A DNA stretch of 64,000 nucleotides, from positions 95,195,322 through 95,259,321 of the forward strand of contig NC_053035.3 in NCBI RefSeq assembly GCF_002575655.3, given 5' to 3'. A program made the position numbers and the translations under genes. Below, piece by piece: positions 1 to 8,853 of the stretch. The stretch comes from Aegilops tauschii subsp. strangulata. Its lineage: Eukaryota > Streptophyta > Magnoliopsida > Poales > Poaceae. The stretch's first letter is position 1, and the number at the start of each line of letters is the position of its first letter. The notes beneath the pieces were generated by a model. It was not told the DNA's origin, did no database searches, and saw nothing but the letters and a program-made list of their open reading frames with translations.

Positions 1-148
1 TCGTCCGTCGTTTAGCATGTAAGTTTACTGCCTGGATCATACGATAACTATCTCTTACTGATGTCCAGCGGAAACCTTTCAAGATGCCGTTCACACTAGG
101 ACACAATGTACAACCCCAGAATCTATTTGTGGAAGCAGTGCGCCATCC

Positions 149-436
149 ATGTTACCAGATGGTAGCAGTTCAGAGGCAACACCGCCAGAGAGCAGTCTGA
201 GCACAGATATTATAGTGCTTGAGGCTCTACTAGAGGCAGAAAGAGATGGTGTGGCTGCCATGAATGAGGTAATCTTTATCTTGAGGCTGGAAATTACGGA
301 ATTAGCGGCACGCATTATGCAAGCAACCCAAGAATTGGAGGAAGTAAGAATGTTGCATTTGAAGACGGAGGAGGTCCTGCTGTTTCTGCTATTTGAAGCC
401 CAAGGTAATCCCGGTTCTTCTTTAGATACCAGTTGA
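149..436 (+). CDS. Coiled-coil C-terminal exon of an unknown transposon-borne gene (partial)
   Basis: A 95-codon open frame ends at a TGA at 434-436. It is rich in Leu, Glu and Ala with heptad-like spacing (residues about 25-80), so a coiled coil is likely. A splice acceptor upstream may make this only the last exon, so the ATG at 149 need not be the true start. Its layout, a coiled coil near the end of a protein that stops shortly after, matches the last exon of the gene remnant at 3149-4778. The two could be relatives, or both could be the accessory ORF found beside transposase in CACTA elements. I do not recognise a named family. The frame is short, so chance cannot be excluded. Confidence 0.3.
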   Translation: MLPDGSSSEATPPESSLSTDIIVLEALLEAERDGVAAMNEVIFILRLEITELAARIMQATQELEEVRMLHLKTEEVLLFLLFEAQGNPGSSLDTS

Positions 437-1000
437 AATTGTCATTAGATTATTGTACTTGCATGTTGTGTCATGTCTCTGAATGGATTATGTTGCAAGA
501 CCCCCTATGTTGTCCATGTGTTGTAATGATCCGAATTTTTTAGGCAAGGTAATCCTCAGTACTTGTATGAGTGACATAAGGTGAACTGTTTTTCGTGTGA
601 GCATATTGTATTGGATGAAATAACTGTTTGACTCAGAGTGTATCCAACCTACTGAATTCGAAGATCACGGCATTTCTAAATCATAATCATATATAAAGGT
701 GGAATAAATCTTTGTTGTGGTTTTGAAGAAATGAATAACAAAACGTATAATTATCTGTGGATATTCGTAATCGAATAGAAATTGGATTTGAATTTAGTTT
801 GCCAGGTCCCAGGGCAAACGTGAATGCTAATTCTCCCAAGTTTTGAACGAAGCGGCTAAACACCCACTATAATTTGTGGGCTGCCCGAAGCAAGTGTTTG
901 CAAGATGGAAATTACTGTCTACCCCTGACACTTGACATCCTTATCGACCGGATTTACACTGCTGTTGATAGGGGTAGACTAGTAACTTCAATCAAACATG
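437..1000. other. AT-rich spacer, no gene seen
   Basis: This stretch follows the stop of the coiled-coil frame. It contains short stop-rich frames only. An ATATAAAG string near 691-698 could be a weak TATA element, but nothing supports it further. It is probably 3' untranslated and intergenic DNA inside CACTA-1. Confidence 0.4.
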
Positions 1001-1860
1001 ACACGACGGCCTCTGAGCCCATTCAGACACGGTGGGCGCCAAACGTGGGCGGCAAAACACATTTGATTCAAGCTCGTCCGAAAGATATGTGTCTCTTCCT
1101 CCATTTCCCCATTCATACACGGTGGGCGGCAAAACAAACTCTCCTCGTCCGAAATCGATGTAGGCTAATATTTTAAATAGGGGCAGATGTGTAACTTCCA
1201 TCAGACGTGGCACAACCGCCCTACCTGTCAGCCCCGTTCATACACCGTGGGCGCCAACCGTGGGCGGCAAAACACCCTCTCCTCGCCCGAAATAGTTATC
1301 GGCAAATATTTGGGAGATGCGAGATTACCGTCCTATCCCCAACCGACGCGATGTCCGAAATTTTAAACGGGGATAAGTTTGTAACTTTCCCCCCATTTCA
1401 GAGAAGCGCGTCCCAAAGTTTGAGATCCCCCCTCCCCTCCATTTCCCCATTCATACACCGTCGGCGGCACGACAACCTCCGCACTGCGGCCAGCCTCCTC
1501 CGTCCGCCACCCCATCCTCCACCTTGCCGGAGCCGCTACCCCTACCCCATCGTCCACTGCAAGAGATGGACGTCTCTCATCCACGGCGCTGGACCAGGAT
1601 CCTTTCATTGCCTCCTCTCGCTTCATCGGCGCCATCGTCCACCTTGCCGTTGCCGCTCCTACGACCGCCTCGTCCACGGCAACAGGATATATCCCCCGAC
1701 CCGGCCGTCTGCCGTCTAAAGTCTTCTTCCCCGCCGCCGACAGCCATCGCACCCGCAGCACCCTCAACGTATCAGCATAGGCCTACACGGCGTCGCAAGA
1801 GAGGTGGTACTCTTCCATATGTGCTTAAGTTATTGATCTCACCCGAAAAATAGATCGTAA
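1001..1860 (+). promoter_or_regulatory. CpG-rich, promoter-like region with four imperfect repeats
   Basis: The core ATTCATACACGGTGGGCGGC, or a close variant, recurs near 1020, 1110, 1226 and 1449. Three copies are followed by CAAAACA and a TCGTCCGAAA-type string, so the unit is roughly 90-120 bp. The region then becomes C-rich and CpG-rich (about 1380-1790), as many grass promoters and 5' leaders are. Overlapping open frames here on both strands are Pro/Arg/Ser-rich, a by-product of base composition, and I do not call them genes. It lies upstream of the gene remnant beginning near 3149 and could be its promoter, or a host promoter captured by the transposon. Confidence 0.35.
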
Positions 1861-2835
1861 TTTGTTTACTGTACTTTTCTTGTCCGTACCAAATCGTAGT
1901 GGCTAGTTGAAAGCAAACATTGGTTGCGAAGTAGCTTTGTCCGGTTTGCACCTTCAGATCCGCCATGGCACGGGCACTATACTCGTAAAGCTTATGGTTT
2001 CCCCCCTTTATATTCACTACCATCATCGTAGGTGCTTCGTGTCGTGCTAGCACTGCTCCTCAAGACCTCAACCCAAAGCTTACGTGTTGAAATACGAATC
2101 TGATATGATGCTCATATCACTAAAACAGAGAACATTTAATTGGTCACCTAATGTTCCTATATTCGTTTCGAAAAGCATGTGCGCCACCCACTGGTCCAGC
2201 TAGTTCCACTTTCCTGATTTTTCTCTTGATGCTTACGGTTTTCCCCTTTTATCTACTCTACTATGATCTGCGTAGGTGCTTTCTGTCGTACTAGCATTAC
2301 TCCACCCTTCAAGCTAAACAACACAACACTCAGAATTCGAAAGCTTAGTTGTTCAAATATGATTGTGATATGATACTGATATTGGTTAACCGACACATTT
2401 AATTGGTTAGCTAAAGGTCCCACTTGAGTTTCCAAATGCATGTCGCGACATATAGAGAGACAGCATAATTGCATTTCTTTGTCACTTGTTGACCGTACTT
2501 TCTTGTCCATACCAAATCTTAGTTGTTATTTCAAAGCAAACATCGGTTGCTAACTACCCTTTGCGCGGTTTGCAGCTTCAGATCTGCCATCCCACTGCCA
2601 CGGTCAACACTGTACTCATCATGCTTATGTTTTCCCCATTTTATGATGACCACAATCAGCCTACGTGGTTTATGTCATAATAGCACGGCTCCACCCATCG
2701 AGCTAAACAAGCTTAGATGTACAAATTCATATCTGATATTATTGCTGATATTAGTAAAACTAAGAGATGTTTAATTGGTTAGCTAAATGTTCCTACTTTA
2801 GTTTCGAAATGCATGTGAGCCACATATGGAGAGAC
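1861..2835. repeat. Three degenerate tandem copies of a 250-350 bp unit
   Basis: The string TACTTTTCTTGTCC (1870) returns as TACTTTCTTGTCC (2495). The block TTATGGTTTTCCCC and variants recurs near 1990, 2232 and 2622. Each copy continues with an AAGCTTA string, a CTGATAT string, a TTTAATTGGTTAGCTAAA-like string and ATGCATGTG or a variant. The middle copy lacks the front half. The copies have diverged strongly, so the duplication is old. Nothing coding is visible. 2836-3148 is plain AT-rich sequence. Confidence 0.6.
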
Positions 2836-3148
2836 CGGAAAGAATAGTATTTCTCTGTGCGCTCTGGTTCATCATGGGTGGCCAACCGACCTTGTATTGA
2901 AAGACTTGTAATATCTTCAATCTGCTTGCTCTTCTGCTCTTCTTTAAGATGATACTCTTCTCTTGCGGTCGACTGGTCAGGTCGAGTTGTTCTCCCTTAG
3001 TATATTTTGAATCTGTCAGGTCAGGTCGACTTGTTCTTCTTTACTATATGTTGAAGCTATCATCTGCGAAGTGTCATCACTTCTAGAGCTCTCATATTTT
3101 GAGTAGTAGGCCACATTATATTAATGCACACAACAAATTACAGCATGC

Positions 3149-4778
3149 ATGGCATCTTCTAAAAGAATTGCAGAGATAGCACAAAGGGGTTTACAGGGAG
3201 GCAGTATTGGATTAGAATCACTTCTGCATTACAAAGAAAATCTCACTTGTTTTTATGTTTTCATGCATATCAGATATTGAACATTATCAAAATGAATATG
3301 AGAATGGGCGCACGAGAGGAATATTGCGGAATGATCCACTGGCTAACAAACTTGGCATGGTGGAGGATGGCCTATCTTATTCACCCATCAAGGTGCTTGC
3401 TCTAACTTTGCAAAGTTGTATTGGTCGCACATATTTTGCATCTGACCTCTTGCATTACTTCTACTTTGTTACACCATCTGCTTAGTTTAAGCATCATATA
3501 TGAGTATATGCCATACCTATCCATTTTCTATACCTACTCCATGTGTCGTCACACTATGTTTTTCAAGTCAAATGTTGTTCTTTCGTAATAGATGTCCAAA
3601 AGGAAGAGGGTGAGTGCAGATCCTCAAGGAGTACAAACTAGGTATTTGGAAAAGGTAGTGATACCTGTTAAATCCGATAGATCAGCAGCCACAGAAAACA
3701 CAGGCCCAACTGTACCACACTTTACCCCTACTCCAGTGGCCAAACCCCTATTAGAACTGCTGGGAGCCCAGCGTCAGGTACTGTCTATGATATCAATTCA
3801 AAATTTGAACTCCTAAATTTCTGCTTGTGCCTTACCTTCTCTCTTGTATGAAAACTAATTTTAGATGAATCTCCTTGCTCAAAGGATCATACGATCTCAA
3901 AACAATAATGGGCTCTGCATTGCTCTTGCTAGTACCTCTCTCCCTTTTGCCTTGTAACGCTGTACTTAATTAATTGCTATTTGATTATGTATCATCAGTC
4001 TGCACCTGAGCTTCATTATCCTCTATTTCTTCCAATATTATTTGATCTATATTTACTCTTTGCAAAATGTAGAATAATGGCAACGCTTATAAAGAATTTT
4101 CTTTGGGGAATTTATTGAATTATCCTTCCATCAACATGGAGAAGGGCTTTGTCCAGCCCGTGTTAACATGTAATGTAAGTTCATCCTTCTCAAGCCTTCA
4201 AGCTTTGTTCTAGTATAGATTTGGATAGGCATCATTTCCTCCACTCTTGTTTGCTTTGCTGTTTACATCTGATTGGATGTTTGCAACAACTACCAGTTTC
4301 AAATTGTAGTTGTAAAAACATGTTCCTTATGCAGAACAGATCCATTTATTTGCTTATATAATTGTGAAACCTGTTACATGTCTCCTTGTTTCTCTTTCAG
4401 ACTCGTATCTCTTACGCCAGGCAGAACTTTAGGGAAGATAGTGAGCCAAACCATCTTGAGGACAGCGAGATGACCCCAAGGTCCTGTCTTGATGAAGACG
4501 GTGAGTTGAAGCTACTCACCAGCAGGTGTGAGACAACCTCTGTGCAGTCGCTGCCTCAATGAGTTCGACTTCTTCAGTCTCAACTTAAAGCGGAAAGGCT
4601 TGCTTCAGCTCAGCTCCGACTTGAAGTCAAAGATGCAATGAAGATGTCAGAGGACTGCCGTGCGCACCATCATGCCTTAAATCTAGTGTTGATGCATCTA
4701 TCGTTGACACAACTGAGGTCTACTCAGCTTCTTCAGCTGTTTGGGGGGCCTGACGTGGCCAGGCCTAGTGCCTTCTGA
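3149..4778 (+). pseudogene. Multi-exon coiled-coil gene remnant of CACTA-1, copy 1 of the duplicated end
   Basis: I infer exons from open frames joined by GT/AG sites: a start near 3149 (MASSKRIAEIAQ), one ending near 3390 at CAAG|GTGC, 3592-3776 (basic start MSKRKR), 4073-4174 and 4401-4778. The last exon is in frame across a TGA at 4560-4562 and continues into a long heptad-rich coiled coil ending PDVARPSAF at the stop 4776-4778. The first residues of the 3592 exon look like a nuclear localisation signal. A nuclear, DNA-associated accessory protein of a CACTA element is plausible, but I do not recognise a named family. The in-frame TGA, at a place where CGA is likely (methyl-CpG decay), argues for a pseudogene. 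Confidence 0.45.
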
Positions 4779-5293
4779 AGTGCTCTCAGTTTTGTATATT
4801 CTTTTGTCGGCGCGTTTATTTGCACTGGTGGCGAACTTTGATGCCCACTGGATGTAATATGTGTGATAGCCTTGATAGCCTAGCGTAAGTTTCTTGCTTA
4901 TTTATTTCCTTGTTGTCTTGTTTATTTGTTTGCTTGTAGTCATTGCAATTCTTTTTCCGCGGTTTGCTAGTGGCTGCAATAACCTATTTTTTTAAACTAG
5001 GCTACAATAACCATGGGCTAATATTTACTATAGTGACACTGGGCCTCCTACGGGCCGTAGAAACAGTGGGCCTTCTACGGGCCGTAGAAACAGTGGGCCT
5101 TCTACGGGCCGTAGAAACAATGGGCCTTCTACGGGCCGTAGAAACAATGGGCCTTCTACGGGCCGTATCATCAATGGGCCTTATACGGGCAGTATGATCG
5201 ATTGGCCAAACATGGGCCAATAACAGGCCGCATTATGGTCGTAAACAGGCTAGAGTTGGAATCGTCTGTTCATGGGCCGACCATAACGAGCCA
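3890..5293 (+). repeat. Tandem duplication of about 1404 bp, copy 1
   Basis: The sequence from ATACGATCTCAAAACAATAA (3889) to the CCAT before 5294 is repeated immediately downstream. It carries an intron part, the last two exons of the coiled-coil gene, its 3' end, and a block of 27-bp repeats. The two copies differ by few substitutions and one short indel (CTCTCTCCC against CTCTCTCC), so the event is recent compared with the rest of CACTA-1. A shared CCAT at the break points is consistent with a microhomology-mediated event. Confidence 0.9.
5041..5202 (+). repeat. 27-bp minisatellite, six units (copy 1)
   Basis: Units start at 5041, 5068, 5095, 5122, 5149 and 5176. Each holds the near-perfect palindrome TTCTACGGGCCGTAGAA (one central base). 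Because 27 is divisible by three, the block is open on the plus strand (GLLRAVETV per unit) and on the minus strand (TARRRPTVS per unit). This is probably not coding. Palindromic repeats close to a CACTA end fit subterminal transposase-binding sites. Confidence 0.85.
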
Positions 5294-5475
5294 TACGATC
5301 TCAAAACAATAATGGGCTCTGCATTGCTCTTGTCAGTACCTCTCTCCTTTTGCCTTGTAACGTTGTACTTAATTAATTGCTATTTGATTATGTATCATCA
5401 GTCTGCACCTGAGCTTCATTATCCTCTGTTTCTTCCAATATTATTTGATCTATATTTACTCTTTGCAAAATGTAG

Positions 5476-6181
5476 AATAATGGCAACGCTTATAAAGAAT
5501 TTTCTTTGGGGAAGTTATTGAATTATCCTTCCATCAACATGGCGAAGGGCTTTGTCCAGCCCGTGTTAACATGTAATGTAAGTTCATCCTTCTCAAGCCT
5601 TCAAGCTTTGTTCTAGTATAGATTTGGATAGGCATCATTTCCTCCACTCTTGTTTGCTTTGCTGTTTACATCTGATTGGATGTTTGCAACAACTACCAAT
5701 TTCAAATTGTAGTTGTAAAAACATGTTCCTTATGCAGAACATGTCCATTTATTTGCTTATATAATTGTGAAACCTGTTACGTGTCTCCTTGTTTCTCTTT
5801 CAGACTCGTATCTCTTACGCCCAGCAGAACTTTAGGGAAGATAGTGAGCCAAACCATCTTGAGGACAGCGAGATGACCCCAAGGTCCTGTCTTGATGAAG
5901 ACAGTGAGTTGAAGCTACTCAGCAGCAGGTGTGAGACAACCTCTGTGCAGTCGCTGCCTCAATGAGTTCGACTTCTTCAGTCTCAACTTAAAGCGGAAAG
6001 GCTTGCTTCAGCTCAGCTCTGACTTGAAGTCAAAGATGCAATGAAGATGTCAGAGGACTGCCGTGCGCACCATCATGCCTTAAATCTAGTGTTGATGCAT
6101 CTATCGTTGACACAGCTGAGGTCTACTCAGCTTCTTCAGCTGTTTGGGGGGTCCGACGTGGCCAGGCCTAGTGCCTTCTGA
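5476..6181 (+). pseudogene. Duplicated last two exons of the coiled-coil gene (copy 2)
   Basis: Exons 5476-5577 and 5804-6181 match 4073-4174 and 4401-4778. The TGA shared with copy 1 is at 5963-5965. A second TGA has arisen further on within the coiled coil (CTC TGA CTT against CTC CGA CTT in copy 1, near 6019). Both stops look like C-to-T changes at CGA codons, as expected in methylated DNA. There is no upstream exon set for this copy, so it would only be used if a transcript read through copy 1. Confidence 0.5.
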
Positions 6182-6443
6182 AGTGCTCTCAGTTTTGTAT
6201 ATTCTTTTGTCGGCGCGTTTATTTGCACTGGTGGCGAACTTTGATGCCCAGTGGATGTAATATGTGTGATAGCCTTGATAGCCTAGCGTAAGTTGCTTGC
6301 TTATTTATTTCCTTGTTGTCTTGTTTATTTGTTTGCTTGTAGTCATTGCAATTCTTTTTCCGCGGTTTGCTAGTGGCTGCAATAACCTATTTTTTAAAAC
6401 TAGGCCACAATAACCATGGGCTAATATTTACTGTAGTGACATT

Positions 6444-6605
6444 GGGCCTCCTACGGGCCGTAGAAACAGTGGGCCTTCTACGGGCCGTAGAAACAGTGGG
6501 CCTTCTACGGGCCGTAGAAACAATGGGCCTTCTACGGGCCGTAGAAACAATGGGCCTTCTACGGGCCGTATCATCAATGGGCCTTATACGGGCAGTATGA
6601 TCGAT
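6444..6605 (+). repeat. 27-bp minisatellite, six units (copy 2)
   Basis: This is the same six-unit block as at 5041-5202, carried along by the 1.4-kb duplication. Unit number is unchanged, so there has been no expansion or loss since the duplication. Confidence 0.85.
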
Positions 6606-6697
6606 TGGCCAAACATGGGCCAATAACAGGCCGCATTATGGTCGTAAACAGGCTAGAGTTGGAATCGTCTGTTCATGGGCCGACCATAACGAGCCAT

Positions 6698-7732
6698 CGT
6701 TAATAGGCCGTATTTGATGACGCTATGAAAACGGCCCAATGTATTAACGGACCACAAACGGCCGACTGTAACCACGGGCTGAATTTGGCCCACAAGCAGA
6801 AAATGACAGTAACGGGTCGTAAGTAAACGAATGCTGGAAATGAGCCCAAGAATAAATGGGCTCTGAGAAGGCCGAAAGATAACATGGGCTGGAAACGGCC
6901 CAACGGAATAACGGGTCGTTAATGGGTATAAAGTGATACACTGTTCATTACGGGCCAGTTTCACCATGGGCCGTTAATGGGTGTAAAGTGATACACTGTT
7001 CATTACGGGTCAGTTTCACCACGGGCCGTTAATAGGCCAAGAGTTACATAGGGCCTCATATGGGCCGAAAGACGTCATGGGCCATACATGGGCCAGAAGT
7101 GAAAACGGGCTGGAATCATATTGGGTGGCCCAGATGACGCTACTGGGCCTAATTCGGATAGGGCGTAACGGGCCTTGGGTTAGCGGGCTGTAAATGGGCT
7201 ATATGCGAACAGGTCGTTAACAGGCTTTACATGGGCCGGCCCGCCACCTTTTGACCAAGTCAAATGGGCCGGCCTTTTCACAGGAATGGGCCTCTGTTGG
7301 GCCGTGCCACATGTCGACGTATCATAAGCGCCTTCTGTCCAATGAGTGGATGACATCTGTCCCAACAATGAGCCGACACGTGTTTCCTCCAACCAATGAT
7401 GATTTTACACGTGGAAAATCCCCATTGGTCGGGGCTGTTAACGGGTTATCGGATCCAAAACCCGACCCGATAGCTTAACGGCGTTCCATTACGGTGGATG
7501 CCACGTGTCGGTCACCCTTGACGAAAGCACTTCTGTGACGCGGGATTTATCGTAATGGAAGTGGAAACTTCCGTGATGATAATTTTGGTAATTTCATGCA
7601 TCACTTCTACGACAGCACATGTATGACTATCTTGATTCTATCATAAAATCGTCATGGATGTACATGCATGACAGAAAATGCGACCTACTGTGACAAACAT
7701 GTATCATCATGGAAGTGTATTTTTTTGTAGTG
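6698..7732. repeat. Subterminal GGGCC-rich region and right terminus of CACTA-1
   Basis: From 6698 to about 7290 the motif GGGCC or GGCCC appears every 20-40 bp in both orientations, often as ATGGGCCG or ACGGGCC, without a fixed period. From about 7300 the motif stops and a unique subterminal sequence leads to the end at 7732. Dense short motifs in both directions next to the terminus are typical of the subterminal zone where CACTA transposases bind. No gene is visible. Confidence 0.6.
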
Positions 7733-7915
7733 ATCGACGGCGCGGCGGGACCTCCGTGATGCTTCGGCAGCGCGGCGGGACCTCTCTGCTGCTACGGCCG
7801 CGTGGCGGGACATGTTGGCTGCTTTCGCGGCGAGGCGGGACATCTCTCGTGCTTCCGCTTCCAGGCTCGCCTCTCCCTGGTGGCAATCTCTCGACCCAGA
7901 ACTCACGCTAGCCAT
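7733..7915 (-). pseudogene. First exon of the CACTA-2 gene, interrupted by CACTA-1 after 61 codons
   Basis: I chose the ATG at 7913-7915 (MASVSSGSRD), because its context GCCATGGC is a good plant start and it leaves a 5' leader of about 60 nt from the TATA box at 8004-8012. The ATG at 7990 is too close to that TATA box. The 61 visible residues are mostly Ala, Arg, Ser and Glu. Four 30-bp units (about 7739-7858) encode 10-residue repeats of the type AAxAxxRSRR, which suggests a basic, helical, possibly DNA-binding N-terminus. The frame runs into CACTA-1 and is lost. I do not recognise the product. Confidence 0.45.
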
Positions 7916-8003
7916 GGCAGACGCAAGGGAACGATGATGAATGAATTGTCTTTTTTGTGGATGAGGAGTTGAGGAGGAATGTGCAGTCATCTTGGAGTAG
8001 TAG

Positions 8004-8012
8004 TATTTATAA
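8004..8012 (-). promoter_or_regulatory. TATA box of the CACTA-2 gene
   Basis: The minus strand reads TTATAAATA. It lies about 90 bp upstream of the ATG at 7915, a normal distance for a plant TATA box with a short leader. Confidence 0.5.
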
Positions 8013-8387
8013 CCGAGTAGTAATACGCTCCTAAGTGGGAAACCGTTTAGGTTTTGATCGGTGTGAACAGGTTTGCAATTTGGAATATGTCGGGACGCGG
8101 CCTCCCTGTTCTTCTAAAAAAAATTGTGATGGGATGTATGCTCAAAATTTACTGACGGTTATTAGTGCGGCACTATTCCCGAAGGTGTAACGTGGGCACG
8201 TACGCCTTTTCGGCCGCGTACGTGGCGTTTGCACCATAGGGTGCACCGCAATAGGCAATGTCAGCACACGTCTTGTTCCAACAACCGTGCGTGCTCGTTT
8301 TTACCATCGCGCACGCTTCTTTTAATTAGAATGTGTGTGCCCGTCTAGCGCACACACGTTGATCTATCTAACTGTTTCAGTTTGTTG

Positions 8388-8720
8388 TGGCTAATCGCAA
8401 ACAGTTCATCCATGTGAAGTGTATGCCATCAATCGCAGACACTTTGATCTGGCTGACCCGTTTCTGTTATGTTGCCTAATCGCAAACAGTTAATCCTTCT
8501 GAAGCGTATGCCCTCAATCACACACACCTTGATCTGGCTGACCATTTCTTTTGTGTTGCCTAATCACAAACAGTTCATCCGAGTGAACCGTATGCTGTGT
8601 ATCACACACACCTTCATCTGGCTGCCCGTTTGTTTTGCTCCTCCTCATCACAAATAGTTAATTGAACTGAACCGTGTGCCCTTCATCACACACGCAACTA
8701 AAACCTGAACCGTGTTTGAT
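8388..8720. repeat. 84-bp subterminal tandem repeats of CACTA-2
   Basis: AATCGCAAACAGTT and variants recur at about 8393, 8478, 8562 and 8646. Each is followed by a TGAACCGTATGC-like string and ATCACACACACCTT-like string. Looser forms of the same words (TCGCAAACG, CGCACACAG) continue to about 8800. The array lies next to the CACTA-2 terminus and would be its transposase-binding zone. Confidence 0.7.
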
Positions 8721-8853
8721 GCATACGTCATCGCAAACGTTTTATACATTTCCGACGATTTTCATACACCACTATTTGCGATTATTGCATCGCACACAGT
8801 TTCTCGAAGGGTCTCTGATCGTAGTGTCGTGTTAGCAGCATCCTACAGTAGTG

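Larger units (their letters stand above)
5294..6697 (+). repeat. Tandem duplication of about 1404 bp, copy 2
   Basis: This is the second copy of 3890-5293, starting at the same ATACGATCTC string (5293) and running to GAGCCAT at 6697. After that the sequence continues into single-copy GGGCC-rich DNA. The offset between copies is 1404 bp at the start and 1403 bp after the 1-bp indel. Confidence 0.9.
1..7732 (+). mobile_element. CACTA-type DNA transposon, right-hand part (CACTA-1)
   Basis: The right end is seen at 7721-7732 as TTTTTTGTAGTG, which on the other strand reads CACTACAAAAAA, the terminus expected of a CACTA (En/Spm) transposon. Inside this end lie about 2.7 kb of repeated GGGCC motifs in both orientations, the kind of subterminal array that CACTA transposases bind. 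Coiled-coil gene remnants lie further in and read towards this end. The bases next to the end, ATC at 7733-7735, would be the 3-bp target duplication. The left end is outside the window, so the duplication cannot be confirmed. I see no transposase in the visible part. The element sits inside the first exon of another CACTA element (7733-8853). The class call is fairly safe; the family is not named. Confidence 0.65.
7733..8853 (-). mobile_element. 5' end of a second CACTA transposon, reversed (CACTA-2)
   Basis: The terminus is CTACAGTAGTG at 8843-8853, which on the minus strand begins CACTACTGTAG. The flank starting CATGTCTGTACAT at 8854 resumes Angela-type internal sequence that matches 56600 onward, which fixes the insertion point. 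A GTAGTG also occurs at 8821-8826, so the exact end has a small ambiguity. Inwards on the minus strand come 84-bp subterminal repeats, a TATA box and the start of an ORF, which is the expected order for the 5' end of a CACTA element. The body is cut at 7732 by CACTA-1, and the rest is outside the window. Confidence 0.6.

Noticed and set aside
5041..5202. CRISPR-like array (27-bp repeats)
   Set aside because: The units are directly adjacent without unique spacers, and the DNA is plant transposon sequence. It is a minisatellite.
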